A DNA stretch of 64,000 bases from Rhizocola hellebori. Lineage in GTDB: Bacteria > Actinomycetota > Actinomycetes > Mycobacteriales > Micromonosporaceae. Both the position numbers and the translations under genes were made by a program. Location: positions 62,001-126,000 of the forward strand of contig NZ_BONY01000008.1 in assembly GCF_016862955.1 (NCBI RefSeq). Reading direction: 5' to 3'. Below are positions 1 through 8,242 of this stretch, one piece after another (the first letter of the stretch is position 1; each line of letters begins with the position of its first letter). The notes beneath the pieces were generated by a model. It did no database searches. It saw only the letters and a list, made by a program, of their open reading frames with translations, and had not been told where the DNA came from.

Positions 1-2
1 TC

Positions 3-236
3 GTGATCCCGACCGACAGCCTTTACATCGAATGCCTGCCGGGTGCGCGCCCGCTGCTTGAGGACTTCAAGCTCAGACATCGCGCGCTCGACGTGCAGCA
101 GGCGGCCGCGGACCTGGTCACGAAACGACTTGAACAGCTGCGCCTGGCAGCCCGATTGATCGAGGGCGTGCTGGACGATCCCGACACGGAGAAGGTCATC
201 ATCAGGGACGCCTCCCCCATCGTCGTCGACACCTAA
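3..236 (+). CDS. C-terminal end of an unidentified protein (partial)
   Basis: The frame is open from the left edge of the window and ends at TAA 234-236, so this is most likely the last ~77 codons of a longer gene. The GTG at position 3 is simply the first possible start and is not credible on its own. The tail is helical and charged, with a conserved-looking LLEDFKLRHRALDV stretch followed by ELRLAARLI-like and DDPDTEKVI segments. I recall similar tails in actinobacterial proteins but cannot name the family. It ends 9 bases before the next gene on the same strand, so the two are probably co-transcribed. Confidence 0.5.
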   Translation: MIPTDSLYIECLPGARPLLEDFKLRHRALDVQQAAADLVTKRLEQLRLAARLIEGVLDDPDTEKVIIRDASPIVVDT

Positions 237-245
237 GACACGACG

Positions 246-1802
246 ATGGGCAAACCTGAGGACGAGCGCGGCACCGCCGGCCGCGGCGTGGGCGGCACGT
301 TAGTCGATCCCGTCGGCGTGCGAGCCGGCGCGGGCGTTGACCGGCCGCCCCGGGGACGCCCGCCGGGCGGGACAGGTGCATCGCCGCCGCGGAAACCGCC
401 CATGTCTACGCCACCGGTGCCGTTCTGGCTCAACGGCATCCCGGAGCCAAAACACGTGCAGGGCCAGATCTGGGACATCAACGTTCGCGGCCATGGACCG
501 GTCTGGGTCGGGCCGTGGAATGAGCTCAAAGCCTTCAACAAAGCAAAAGGCCTGGGTTTGGTGGCCGCCCACATCGTCGGACGCGAACATCTTCTCGACG
601 TCGGATCCCGGATCCACGGAGACAGGGCGCCGTGTGTCGCGGTGGAAGGGCCGCGGCACGACCTGTGGACCAAACAGGTTGGCGATATTCAGTTCCGCGT
701 TTTCGCTGGGCGTAAAACCAAAACGCATCTTCGCGCATCAATCACGCGCAGCGAGGTGGCCTGGCTCTATGCGACCGTCTATTCCGAACATCCAGAGTTG
801 ATTCGCATCAGCCGCAACATCCTCGGCCTCAAAGCGCCGCCAACGCCGAAACGTCCACCCGCCAAGGCAATCCCGCCTCCGAAGAGCGCGGCGCCTACCG
901 AGCGCGCAGGTAAGACCGGCGGAAAGAAGCTTCGCAGCCTGCCCCTCGACCCCGACAAGCTGGGCCGGGGAGACGCATCGCGGAAGGCAGAGGTCAAGTC
1001 GGCCGGCGTCGCCGTGGCCATCGCCGGTGCGAACTTCATCCTGAACGTCATCATCGATTACACCAGCGCACAGCGGATGAATGAGGAGGTCAAGAGACGC
1101 GAGCCGATTATCAACCGCCAGCGGGCCGAACAGCCGGAGCTTGGCATGCTGCTCGTCTTCGTGTTCCACGGCGCCCGCCAGGACCCGGAGTCGGGGCTTT
1201 CCGTGTCCGGCCGCTTCGTGCGTCTTGAGACCAGCCGCGGCCACACCGAGCACGAAGCCAGACAGCGCTGGGCCGAGACTCCACGCCTCGAGCCCCGGGT
1301 AGATGAAACCCATGAGTTTCGCTGGTACGAGCCGCTGAAGGAGCCGTCGCTTCAGCAGCTGTCCACACCCTTCCCCAAGATCGGCGCGGCTCGTTTCGCC
1401 GACGAACGCAAGGTTCGGTTCCAGACACTGGAGTTCAGCGCGGCCTCCGGTTTCGACGCCGAGAAGGTGCTCGGCCCGGAGGACCTGTCCCAATTCGGCC
1501 CGTATCCGATGATCGCCATGCAGGTGCCCGAGGCGATCGACTATGTGTTGTTCGGACGGATCCGAGAGAAGAAGCTGGCCGTATCCACCCGCAAGGACCA
1601 GCGGGAAAGTCCCGTTGCGGTCCTGATCCTCGACGACGGCACGGCTGTGGTGCCGGTCTGGCCCGCCAGCAAAAACACCGCAAAGCTGTTCGCCGCTTTG
1701 CCCGGAATCGATGACAAAATCGGCGCACTGAGGCACATGATCAATAATGAAATGATCAGGTGGGTCAGGCCCGAATGGATAGTCGTGACCCCGGCGGCTT
1801 AG
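246..1802 (+). CDS. large protein with possible HNH-like nuclease segment
   Basis: The protein has 518 residues. Residues 1-55 are Gly/Pro/Arg-rich and low complexity. Residues ~75-200 contain VAAHIVGREHLLDV, then APCVAVEGPRHDLWT, then an E-V-x-x-L-Y-x-x-V-Y-x-x-HPEL helix. This order (an H-[IM]-V block, a P-x-V-x-[LV]-x4-H block, a terminal helix with PEL) resembles HNH-like nuclease domains at the ends of polymorphic toxins and DUF4157-type proteins. A Pro/Lys-rich linker follows (~200-250), then a hydrophobic stretch (~265-285, AIAGANFILNVII) and a ~230-residue C-terminal region I do not recognise. The start could lie at Met53 (MSTPPVP), because the N-terminal stretch looks non-coding. The nuclease reading is inference. 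The gene overlaps the convergent acetyltransferase by 4 bases. Confidence 0.6.
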   Translation: MGKPEDERGTAGRGVGGTLVDPVGVRAGAGVDRPPRGRPPGGTGASPPRKPPMSTPPVPFWLNGIPEPKHVQGQIWDINVRGHGPVWVGPWNELKAFNKAKGLGLVAAHIVGREHLLDVGSRIHGDRAPCVAVEGPRHDLWTKQVGDIQFRVFAGRKTKTHLRASITRSEVAWLYATVYSEHPELIRISRNILGLKAPPTPKRPPAKAIPPPKSAAPTERAGKTGGKKLRSLPLDPDKLGRGDASRKAEVKSAGVAVAIAGANFILNVIIDYTSAQRMNEEVKRREPIINRQRAEQPELGMLLVFVFHGARQDPESGLSVSGRFVRLETSRGHTEHEARQRWAETPRLEPRVDETHEFRWYEPLKEPSLQQLSTPFPKIGAARFADERKVRFQTLEFSAASGFDAEKVLGPEDLSQFGPYPMIAMQVPEAIDYVLFGRIREKKLAVSTRKDQRESPVAVLILDDGTAVVPVWPASKNTAKLFAALPGIDDKIGALRHMINNEMIRWVRPEWIVVTPAA

Positions 1803-2332
1803 GCAGCGGCCGGGGACCTCATGCCGAGCCACTGCTCGGCGTCCCAGGCCTCGAACCGCTCCACCTCAAGGAAGCCCAGCTTCGCCGCGAGGCGCATCGA
1901 GCCGACGTTGGCGCTCTGGGTGGTGAGCACCACGGGCTCGCCGGGAAGCACACCGGCGAGCCAGCGCAGCGCCGCCGCGCACGCCTCGGCGGCGTACCCG
2001 AATCCCCATGCCTGGGGCAGGAAAAGGTAGCCGAGATCGGCCTTCCCCACCGCGGCCGGGCGGCTGTGGCCGGTTGCCCTCCTGAGCAGGATCTGGCCGA
2101 TCATGGCCCCATCGAGATCGACGACGAAGCTCCCGGGCCACCGCGCGGGCACCTCGGGCATTTCGCGCTCGACCTCATCACGCGGTCGCGGGCCGCCGAG
2201 GTAGGTGTTCACCTCTGCCGAGGTGAGCAGCTCGATGAACGCCGCACGGTCGCGCGCCTCAGACTCACGCAGCACGAGCCGCTCGGTCCTGATCGGCGCG
2301 GGCGGCCAAGCCACGAGTCCCAGATCTTCCAC
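1799..2332 (-). CDS. GNAT family N-acetyltransferase (RimJ-like)
   Basis: The protein has 177 residues, normal for a single-domain GNAT enzyme. It opens with IRTERLVLRESEARDRAAF, the usual RimJ/RimL-type first strand and helix. The acetyl-CoA-binding region follows the LGYLFLPQAWGFGYAAEA motif (~residues 98-115). The next strand/helix reads VVLTTQSANVGSMRLAAKLGF, with the N-x-x-S-x-x-x-x-x-K-x-GF pattern of the family. Family members acetylate protein N-termini or small molecules, and the substrate here cannot be read from the sequence. It stands alone between two plus-strand genes, with start codons back to back with the next gene. Confidence 0.88.
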   Translation of the reverse strand: MEDLGLVAWPPAPIRTERLVLRESEARDRAAFIELLTSAEVNTYLGGPRPRDEVEREMPEVPARWPGSFVVDLDGAMIGQILLRRATGHSRPAAVGKADLGYLFLPQAWGFGYAAEACAAALRWLAGVLPGEPVVLTTQSANVGSMRLAAKLGFLEVERFEAWDAEQWLGMRSPAAA

Positions 2333-2387
2333 CCGCGCACGCTAACAGATTTTCAGATGGGTTTTGTCCGCGTCTACGATCGGCCGC

Positions 2388-3329
2388 ATGCTTGAGGATC
2401 TGGTGCGGGCGGCCGCGAATGATGACTGGGATGCCGTACACGAACTGGAAAAGATCGCTGCCGCAGATCCTGGCAGTCTGGCCGGGCATCTGCCGATGAT
2501 GCTCGACCTGGGGGTGCTGTGGCCGCCGGTCCTGTATCGCGCGGCCGGCGACGACGTCGTCAGCCAAGTCATCGACCGCATCGACAGCGGCGATGCATCC
2601 GATCAGCTGAACCATTTGCTGCTCATCCTCGGCCACACCCGCAGTCAGCTTGCTGCGCAAGCATTGAGGCGGTGGGAGACAAGCCCGCCGGCCGGATCGG
2701 ACCAGCTGCACATCACCGCGCTGGCCTACGCCTTGCAGGGCGGATGGGCCCTCAGCCGCGACGGCGCCAGCCGCGATCTGTGCTCTACCACAGCCTTCGA
2801 GCTGACCATGTCACCGGCACCGGCGAGTCAAAGCCCGGCGTGTCCCTGGTGCAGCTCTCCATTGTGGACAGTCCTGGATCTGGACTCCGACCTCGACCAG
2901 GTCCGGGAAGCCCTTGTCCACACCGGTTTCACCGGACGGCTGCGGGTGCAGACCTGTTTTCTGTGCTCCTGCTACACGACGCTCTACAGCCAGATTACTT
3001 CCGACGGCGGTTCGGTCTGGTCGCCGCACAACACCGCACCCAGCTATCTTCGGCGGTCCACCGAAGAGCCGCCCTCGCTGCTGCCGCGAGTCGGGTCCCG
3101 CCGGGCAACGCCTTACCAGGCCGATGCTTGGCACGAGGGCGGCTCCACCCTCGGCGGGCATCCCCAATGGATACAGGACGCCGAACACGCCGACTGCACC
3201 TCATGCGGCCAGCCCATGGACTTCGTGGCCCTCATCGGCGGCGCCGACCTCGGGTTCGGCGAAGGGGCCTACTACGTTCAGCTGCACGCACCCTGCGGTG
3301 TCGCCGCCGTGTGCTACCAGCAAAGCTGA
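2388..3329 (+). CDS. hypothetical protein with paired Cys motifs, possibly YwqG/DUF1963-like
   Basis: The product has 313 residues from ATG 2388. A TTG at 2364 would add eight residues but has no better ribosome site. The N-terminal third is helical and acidic. The middle holds a CPWC pair (~residue 157) and a CFLC pair (~197). The C-terminal part has LGGHPQWIQDAEHADCTSCG, with a Cys pair, then FVALIGGADLGFGEGAYYVQLH. The LGG-x-P-x-W-x-Q then C-x-x-C order resembles YwqG-like (DUF1963) proteins, which suggests a metal-binding, probably cytoplasmic protein. Function is unknown. Divergent from the acetyltransferase, with a 55-base gap. Confidence 0.75.
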   Translation: MLEDLVRAAANDDWDAVHELEKIAAADPGSLAGHLPMMLDLGVLWPPVLYRAAGDDVVSQVIDRIDSGDASDQLNHLLLILGHTRSQLAAQALRRWETSPPAGSDQLHITALAYALQGGWALSRDGASRDLCSTTAFELTMSPAPASQSPACPWCSSPLWTVLDLDSDLDQVREALVHTGFTGRLRVQTCFLCSCYTTLYSQITSDGGSVWSPHNTAPSYLRRSTEEPPSLLPRVGSRRATPYQADAWHEGGSTLGGHPQWIQDAEHADCTSCGQPMDFVALIGGADLGFGEGAYYVQLHAPCGVAAVCYQQS

Positions 3330-3432
3330 CACCGAGTGGCCGTGCCCCTTTTGGCGCGGCCTGACCTATTCCAGTGCCCGTGTTTAGGCTGTGTGCAGCG
3401 CACGTGCAGCGTTCGCCTCGATCGTGGCTTCC

Positions 3433-4224
3433 ATGGAAACTCGTCACAGCTTCTCGCGGCGCAAGCTGCTCGCGCTCAGCGCCGCCACCGGAGCCGGCCT
3501 CGCCATCGGCAGCGCGAGCCCGGCTTCGGCGCACAACGTGGTGCAGTACAACACCATCTGGAACCAGCCCACCTACTACGAGAACCTCAACACGGGCACC
3601 GCCGTCAGAACGAACTTCGAGTACAACACCGCTTTCCACAGCCAACTCGATGCCTGGATGCAGGATTGGTACGGCTACACCCCAACCCTCTGGGTTTCGC
3701 CGATCCAGATCTGGTCCAACGGCGTGCATGGCGACAAGCCCGGGATGCACATGTATGGCCGGGCCATGGACATCTCGCGCCTGCTCGCCCAGGTCTCCGG
3801 GCTAGGCACCACGATCACCGCCTTCTACAGCCGGTACGACATCTGGCGCAACTGGAGCGGCGACAGTCTCTACAACACGCGCCGCTGGTACTGGGGCACG
3901 GTCGCCAGCCTCAACGCCCACTGCGGGGTCGTCCTGCACTATCTCTACAACACCGAACACCACAACCACATCCACGCCGACAACAGCGAGCCCAACACCT
4001 TCAACCGGTCCACCTCGCAGGTGTTGATGGTCCAGGCGGCCCTGTCCTACATCTGGGGCTACCCGACCTCCATGGATGGGGTGTGGGGTGGCCAGAGCGA
4101 CACCAATTCCCGCGCCGTCCTGGCCCGGATCGGAAAGTCCGGCGGGCTCACCACGTCGTTCGACAACTGGCGCAGCTTCTGCATGGTCTCGCTGGCGCAA
4201 GCCACTGGAAGGTTCACTTACTGA
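3433..4224 (+). CDS. Tat-exported protein, extensin-like/peptidase-like fold
   Basis: The product has 263 residues from ATG 3433. This start gives a clean Tat signal: SRRKLLALSAATGAGLAIG and an ASA cleavage site near residue 34. The mature part is rich in Trp, Tyr and Asn. It holds HGDKPGMHMYGRAMDISRLL (~residues 97-116) and a later NTEHHNHIHADN (~174-186). The H-x-x-G-x-A-x-D and H-x-H pattern matches the zinc-binding layout of extensin-like C-terminal/VanY-type peptidases. The protein is therefore probably secreted folded and may act on cell wall or peptide. The zinc peptidase call is inference from those motifs. The gene is followed after 106 bases by an AfsR-type regulator. Confidence 0.75.
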   Translation: METRHSFSRRKLLALSAATGAGLAIGSASPASAHNVVQYNTIWNQPTYYENLNTGTAVRTNFEYNTAFHSQLDAWMQDWYGYTPTLWVSPIQIWSNGVHGDKPGMHMYGRAMDISRLLAQVSGLGTTITAFYSRYDIWRNWSGDSLYNTRRWYWGTVASLNAHCGVVLHYLYNTEHHNHIHADNSEPNTFNRSTSQVLMVQAALSYIWGYPTSMDGVWGGQSDTNSRAVLARIGKSGGLTTSFDNWRSFCMVSLAQATGRFTY

Positions 4225-4330
4225 TAGCCCCCTTCGTCCCGATACCCGATTGCCCTGCCCAGGGCATGAGACCATCCTGATATCGCGCACCGCGCCTATG
4301 CTGTGCCGCTATGTCGGGAGGGTGGGTCCG

Positions 4331-7300
4331 GTGCGGGTGACGGTGCTGGGACCTGTACGCATCGTCGCAGGTGGACATACATATGCCATTCCCCGCGCGC
4401 AAGCTCGTGGCATGTTCGCGCTGCTCGCGCTCAACTCCGGCCGCCCCATGTCGCACCAGGCCATCACCGAGGCGATGTGGGGCGGCGCGCCGCCCGACCG
4501 GGCCAGAGCGCAGGTGCACAGCGCTATGTCGGCGATCCGCGCTCAGCTGGCGGGGGCTGGAGTCGAGTCTGCGCTGCTCAGCGACAGGTTCGGCTACCGG
4601 TTGGCCCTGCCTGCCGACAGTGTTGATGCCGGGCGCTTCGATCTGCTTACGGCGCAAGCCAAACACGAGGCCGACGACGGCCGCGCGGCCCAGCTTTGGC
4701 GTGAAGCGCTCGGCCTGTTCCAGGGTGAGCCGCTGGCCGACGCTACCGGCGCCTATGTCGACGTGGTCCGTACCGGTCTTGATGAGAGGCGGATGGCGGC
4801 AGTAGAGGACCTAGCCGACGCCGAGTTGCGGCTGGGCAAGCATGCCCAGGTGGCCACCGAGCTGCTAGCGATGGTGCAGGCCTACCCGCGGCGGGAGCGC
4901 CTGCGTGGCCGGTTGATGCTGGCATTGCACGGAAGCGGCCGGCAGGCACAGGCGCTGGAGCTCTATCACTCCTATCGCCGCGAGCTTTCCGAACAGGACG
5001 GTCTGGACCCGGGCCGCGAGATTGCCGACCTCGCGGTAGAAATCCTTCGCACCCGCCAGGCTCCCGTGGCGCGCAAGGCATCGCGGAAGGCCGGCGTTCC
5101 CGCCATGCTTCCCGCGGGCGGGCGCGTCTTCTGCGGGCGTGCCACATTTTTATCCACATTGGATGAATGGGCGGCCGCCGGTGGCGTAGTGGCCATCGAT
5201 GGGATGGCCGGTGTCGGAAAGACCGAGCTTGCTGTGCATTGGGCGCACAACACCCACGTGGCTTTCCCTGACGGGCAGCTCTATGTGAACCTGCGCGGGC
5301 ATTCTCCCGGCCCGGTGGTGGAGTCTGTGGAAGCGTTGGCCCGCTTGCTTTTCGCGCTCGGGACGCCACCGGCCCAGATTCCGCTCGAGCTCGACGATGC
5401 CGTTGGCCTCTACCGCACGATGGTGGCAGATCGCCGCTTGTTGGTGTTATTGGACAATGCGCGCGACGCCGATCAGGTCCGGCCGCTTCTTCCGGGCCGC
5501 GGCGAAAGCTTCGTCCTGGTCACGAGCCGGTCTCAGCTGGGTGGGCTCGCTGTCAGCGATGGCGCGCGCAGCCTGACACTCGGCGTGCTCGAAGCCGCCG
5601 AGTCGGGCGAGCTGCTGAATGCCCTGCTGGGGGCGGACGCCTTGGCCGCCGAGCTGGCCCAGCTTTGCGCCCACCTTCCGCTCGCCCTGCGAATCGCGGC
5701 GGCGAGCCTGGCCAGCCGCCGTCACACGACCGCGGCCTACGTCGCAGACCTGCGTGCCGGTGAGGCGCTGAGCAAGCTGGTGATTTCCGGAGAGGACTCG
5801 TGGGCGGTCAGGGCCGCTTTCGACTCGTCGTTTTCCACGCTGCCTCCCACGACGGCAGGCCTTTTCGCTCTCCTCGGCCTGGCGCCGGGCCACGATGTCA
5901 CCGTCGCGGCGGTGGCCGCTCTCGCTGGAGCCGAAATCCAAACCGTCACACCGATGCTTGCCGAGCTGACCCGGACCCACATGCTCGACGAGCATGTCGG
6001 CGGCCGCTACACCTTCCACGATCTGCTGCGTCTCTATGCCCGCGAAAGGGCCGACGCGACCCTCACCGACAATGAGCGTCAATCCGCTATTTCAAGGCTT
6101 TTCACTTGGTACCAAGAAAAGGTAACCGCCGCCGCAGACGTCCTCTATCCCGAAGCGCTGCGCCTGCCCGGCCCGGCAACCGAGCATCGCTTCGAAGATG
6201 CCGGGGCCGCCATGAGCTGGCTCAGAGACGAGGAGTCCAACCTCCTGGCCGCCGCCGGCCACGCCGAGGCATACGGACCGCCGCAGTGGGCCTGGCGATT
6301 GGCCGATGGCCTGCGCCCTTATCTGAGCAGCCGAGCCAGCACGGTGGCGTGGCTGACGATCGCCACCCAAGGCCTTGCCGCCGCGCAAAAGGAGAACGAC
6401 CTGCCCGGCTTGATCGCCTCCCACCTCAGTCTGGCCCACCTGCGCATCAACACCGGCAAGTACAAGCAAGCCATCGAACAGTATCAGCGGGCGCTGGAGC
6501 AGAGCCGCGAGGCAGGCTGGCGCGAGGCCGAGGGCGCCGCGCTGGGCAATCTCGGCACGGTGCACGCCCGCCTGTGCCAATTGCCCGAAGCCGTGCAATA
6601 CCACGAGCACGCCCTGGCCATCGCCGCCGAAATGGGCGCGACCGCGCGGTGCGCCACCATCCTCGGTAACCTCGGCGGCGTCAACCATCGCCTCGGCCGG
6701 TTGGCGGAGGCGGCCCAGGCGATGACGCAGGGCATGACATTACACAGCGATCTGGGCTCTGTAGGCGGAAAAGCCTTGCAGCTCAACAATTTAGGCATCG
6801 TGCTGCGGGAGCTGGGCCGGCTCGACGAGGCTCGGCAGGCACTCCAGGAGGCACAGTCAATCTTCCGTGCGCTGGAGGACTTCCCCGGCGTCGGCATGGT
6901 GCTCTGCAGCCTTGCCGACCTGCACCGCGACAGCGGTTCGCTTCGCGAAGCCCTTGACCACGCCGAACAAGCGCTCGCCCTGCCAGAGCTCGCCGCCCAC
7001 GATGAACACCTCGCCTGCGCGCTGAATTCGGCCGGAAGCATCCACCTGCGAATGTCCAATCATGACCTCGCGATCGACAACCATCTGCGCGCCCGCACAC
7101 TGGCGCTGCAGGTGGGCAACCAGGAGTTGGAGGCCGAGTCGCTCATCGCCCTCGCCTGCGCACAGGCCGCCTCGGGCAGCCCCCACGAGGCCGCCACGCA
7201 CGCCCGTCAGGCCCTGGCCATCTGCCGTCAAACCGGCCACGCCCTGCTCGAAGGCCTCGCCCTGACCGCGCTGGCGCAAGCCCATCTCGCCGCCGGTGAC

Positions 7301-7402
7301 CAGGCCGACGCCGCCAGCCTTGCCCAACAGGCGCTCGCGGTGCACCAGCGCACAGGCCATCACCTCGGGCTGGCCACCACCCGGCACATCCTGAACAGCT
7401 GA
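4331..7402 (+). CDS. AfsR/SARP family transcriptional regulator with NB-ARC and TPR
   Basis: The protein has 1023 residues from GTG 4331, chosen because GGGAGG lies ~10 bases upstream and the protein then opens with VRVTVLGPVRIV. Domain order is OmpR-like winged helix (~1-95), bacterial transcriptional activation domain (~100-245), and an NB-ARC-type ATPase. The ATPase has a P-loop GMAGVGKTELAVHWAH (~295) and a Walker B LLVLLDNARDADQVRPLLPG. TPR repeats follow from ~residue 670, visible as ALGNLG, ILGNLG and LNNLG steps. Such proteins are large SARP regulators that usually activate secondary metabolism or development genes. No biosynthetic cluster adjoins it, so the target is not evident. The tRNA array lies immediately downstream on the opposite strand. 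Confidence 0.92.
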   Translation: MRVTVLGPVRIVAGGHTYAIPRAQARGMFALLALNSGRPMSHQAITEAMWGGAPPDRARAQVHSAMSAIRAQLAGAGVESALLSDRFGYRLALPADSVDAGRFDLLTAQAKHEADDGRAAQLWREALGLFQGEPLADATGAYVDVVRTGLDERRMAAVEDLADAELRLGKHAQVATELLAMVQAYPRRERLRGRLMLALHGSGRQAQALELYHSYRRELSEQDGLDPGREIADLAVEILRTRQAPVARKASRKAGVPAMLPAGGRVFCGRATFLSTLDEWAAAGGVVAIDGMAGVGKTELAVHWAHNTHVAFPDGQLYVNLRGHSPGPVVESVEALARLLFALGTPPAQIPLELDDAVGLYRTMVADRRLLVLLDNARDADQVRPLLPGRGESFVLVTSRSQLGGLAVSDGARSLTLGVLEAAESGELLNALLGADALAAELAQLCAHLPLALRIAAASLASRRHTTAAYVADLRAGEALSKLVISGEDSWAVRAAFDSSFSTLPPTTAGLFALLGLAPGHDVTVAAVAALAGAEIQTVTPMLAELTRTHMLDEHVGGRYTFHDLLRLYARERADATLTDNERQSAISRLFTWYQEKVTAAADVLYPEALRLPGPATEHRFEDAGAAMSWLRDEESNLLAAAGHAEAYGPPQWAWRLADGLRPYLSSRASTVAWLTIATQGLAAAQKENDLPGLIASHLSLAHLRINTGKYKQAIEQYQRALEQSREAGWREAEGAALGNLGTVHARLCQLPEAVQYHEHALAIAAEMGATARCATILGNLGGVNHRLGRLAEAAQAMTQGMTLHSDLGSVGGKALQLNNLGIVLRELGRLDEARQALQEAQSIFRALEDFPGVGMVLCSLADLHRDSGSLREALDHAEQALALPELAAHDEHLACALNSAGSIHLRMSNHDLAIDNHLRARTLALQVGNQELEAESLIALACAQAASGSPHEAATHARQALAICRQTGHALLEGLALTALAQAHLAAGDQADAASLAQQALAVHQRTGHHLGLATTRHILNS

Positions 7403-7416
7403 TAGATGTCACTTTC

Positions 7417-7490
7417 TGGTCGCAGGCCCCGGTGACGATCCGGGCAGGCCGCCCTTATGAGGAGCAGCTGAGCGCCAACGCTCGCCTGCG
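7417..7490 (-). tRNA. tRNA-like gene, anticodon CAT (Met or Ile2), divergent
   Basis: Acceptor CGCAGGC pairs with GCCTGCG, followed by A73 and an encoded CCA (7417-7419). The anticodon loop is CTCATAA. The D-arm is a short GAGCG/CGCTC hairpin and the T-loop reads ATCGTCA instead of TTCGA, so the structure is aberrant. A CAT anticodon could be elongator Met or, if lysidine-modified, Ile(AUA). It is the 3'-most member of the array and the only one with an encoded CCA. It may be decayed. Confidence 0.5.
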
Positions 7491-7516
7491 GTGGAGTCCA
7501 CAGTGGACAGCAGTTG

Positions 7517-7589
7517 AGCCTCCGGCCGGAATCGAACCGGCGAACACTGGTTTTGCAGACCAGCTCCTTGACCACTCGGACACAGAGGC
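7517..7589 (-). tRNA. tRNA-Cys (GCA)
   Basis: A 73-base cloverleaf: acceptor GCCTCTG with CGGAGGC (one G-U), discriminator U73 as expected for Cys, anticodon loop CTGCAAA giving GCA, and T-loop TTCGATT. No encoded CCA. It is the second-to-last member of the minus-strand array. Confidence 0.88.
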
Positions 7590-7595
7590 ATGGCG

Positions 7596-7669
7596 TGCCC
7601 TCGGCTGGACTCGAACCAGCGACCTCCAGGTTCGGAACCTGGTGCTCTATTCCACTGAGCTACAAAGGC
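7596..7669 (-). tRNA. tRNA-Arg (CCG)
   Basis: A 74-base cloverleaf: acceptor GCCTTTG with CGAGGGC, discriminator A, anticodon stem CCAGG/CCTGG with loop TTCCGAA giving CCG (codon CGG), and T-arm GCTGG-TTCGAGT-CCAGC. No encoded CCA. Only 6 bases separate it from the Cys gene. Confidence 0.88.
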
Positions 7670-7673
7670 GTCG

Positions 7674-7746
7674 TGCCCGCACCAGGGATCGAACCTGGGA
7701 CATCCGGTTTGTAAGACCGGCGCTCGTTCCGCTGAGCTATACGGGC
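7674..7746 (-). tRNA. tRNA-Val (TAC)
   Basis: A 73-base cloverleaf: acceptor GCCCGTA with TGCGGGC, anticodon stem CCGGT/ACCGG, loop CTTACAA giving TAC (codon GUA), T-loop TTCGATC, discriminator A. No encoded CCA. It decodes a codon expected to be rare in this GC-rich genome. Confidence 0.9.
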
Positions 7747-7760
7747 GTTGCCGCTATCGG

Positions 7761-7834
7761 TACCCGCGGCGGGATTTGAACCCGCAATCGCCGTCTTATA
7801 AGGACGGTGGCCTCACCTGTTGGCCTACGCGGGC
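7761..7834 (-). tRNA. tRNA-Ile (TAT)
   Basis: A 74-base cloverleaf: acceptor GCCCGCG with CGCGGGT (G1-U72), D-stem GGCC/GGCC, anticodon stem CCGTC/GACGG with loop CTTATAA giving an unmodified-type TAT anticodon, T-loop TTCAAAT, discriminator A. TAT reads the codon AUA directly. Most bacteria instead read AUA with a CAT tRNA modified to lysidine, so this gene is unusual. Confidence 0.85.
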
Positions 7835-7839
7835 ATGAG

Positions 7840-7912
7840 CTCCGATGCCTGGACTCGAACCAGGAACCTTGCCCTTAACAGGGGCCTGCTCAACCTGTTG
7901 AGCTACATCGGA
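7840..7912 (-). tRNA. tRNA-Asn (GTT)
   Basis: A 73-base cloverleaf: acceptor TCCGATG with CATCGGA, discriminator G73 as usual for Asn, anticodon loop CTGTTAA giving GTT, T-arm CCTGG-TTCGAGT-CCAGG. One mismatch closes the anticodon stem. No encoded CCA. Confidence 0.87.
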
Positions 7913-7916
7913 ATGG

Positions 7917-7988
7917 TCGCGCGTAGGGGAATCGAACCCCTCTTTCCTGGGTGAAAGCCAAGCGGCCTGGCCAATAGCCGAACGCGCG
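7917..7988 (-). tRNA. tRNA-Glu (TTC)
   Basis: A 72-base cloverleaf: acceptor CGCGCGT with ACGCGCG, discriminator A, anticodon stem CTTGG/CCAGG with loop CTTTCAC giving TTC (codon GAA), T-loop TTCGATT. The C1-G72 pair is atypical for a chromosomal Glu tRNA. No encoded CCA. Confidence 0.82.
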
Positions 7989-7997
7989 GAACTGATG

Positions 7998-8067
7998 TGC
8001 GTCACCCGGGAGTCGAACCCGGCAGCAAGGGTTTAGAAGACCCGCGCGCGCTTCCGGCGCGTGACGC
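7998..8067 (-). tRNA. tRNA-Arg (TCT), shortened D-arm
   Basis: About 70 bases: acceptor GCGTCAC with GTGACGC, discriminator A, anticodon loop CTTCTAA giving TCT (codon AGA), T-arm CCGGG-TTCGACT-CCCGG. The D-arm is reduced to GCGC-CGGAA-GCGC directly after the acceptor stem, with no U8 and no normal D-loop. It may be a divergent or decaying tRNA. Confidence 0.65.
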
Positions 8068-8075
8068 ATTTGTTG

Positions 8076-8146
8076 TCCGCCGCGAAGGTATCGAACCTTC
8101 CTCCCCGGATTAAGAGTCCGGTGCTAGACCACTCAGCTAGCGGCGG
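8076..8146 (-). tRNA. tRNA-Lys (CTT)
   Basis: A 71-base cloverleaf: acceptor CCGCCGC with GCGGCGG, anticodon stem CCGGA/TCCGG with loop CTCTTAA giving CTT, T-loop TTCGATA, discriminator A. No encoded CCA. The acceptor stem is unusually GC-rich and begins with C1. Confidence 0.87.
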
Positions 8147-8150
8147 TTGG

Positions 8151-8231
8151 AGGAGGGTGAAGGAATCGAACCCTCCGGTGTGACCCGGGCGCGGTTTTCA
8201 AGACCGTTTCGCCACCACGGCGCCACCCTCC
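8151..8231 (-). tRNA. tRNA-Ser (TGA)
   Basis: An 81-base class II tRNA: acceptor GGAGGGT with ACCCTCC, anticodon loop CTTGAAA giving TGA (codon UCA), extended variable arm around CCCGGGTCACACCGG, T-loop TTCGATT. The discriminator reads T rather than the G normal for serine tRNAs, which is odd. Confidence 0.82.
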
Positions 8232-8242
8232 AAAGGTAAACG

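Noticed and set aside
7432-7779. Plus-strand ORF across the tRNA array
   Set aside because: It runs antisense to several tRNAs; peptides rich in EPATSR-type words are the well-known false translations of tRNA T-arms.
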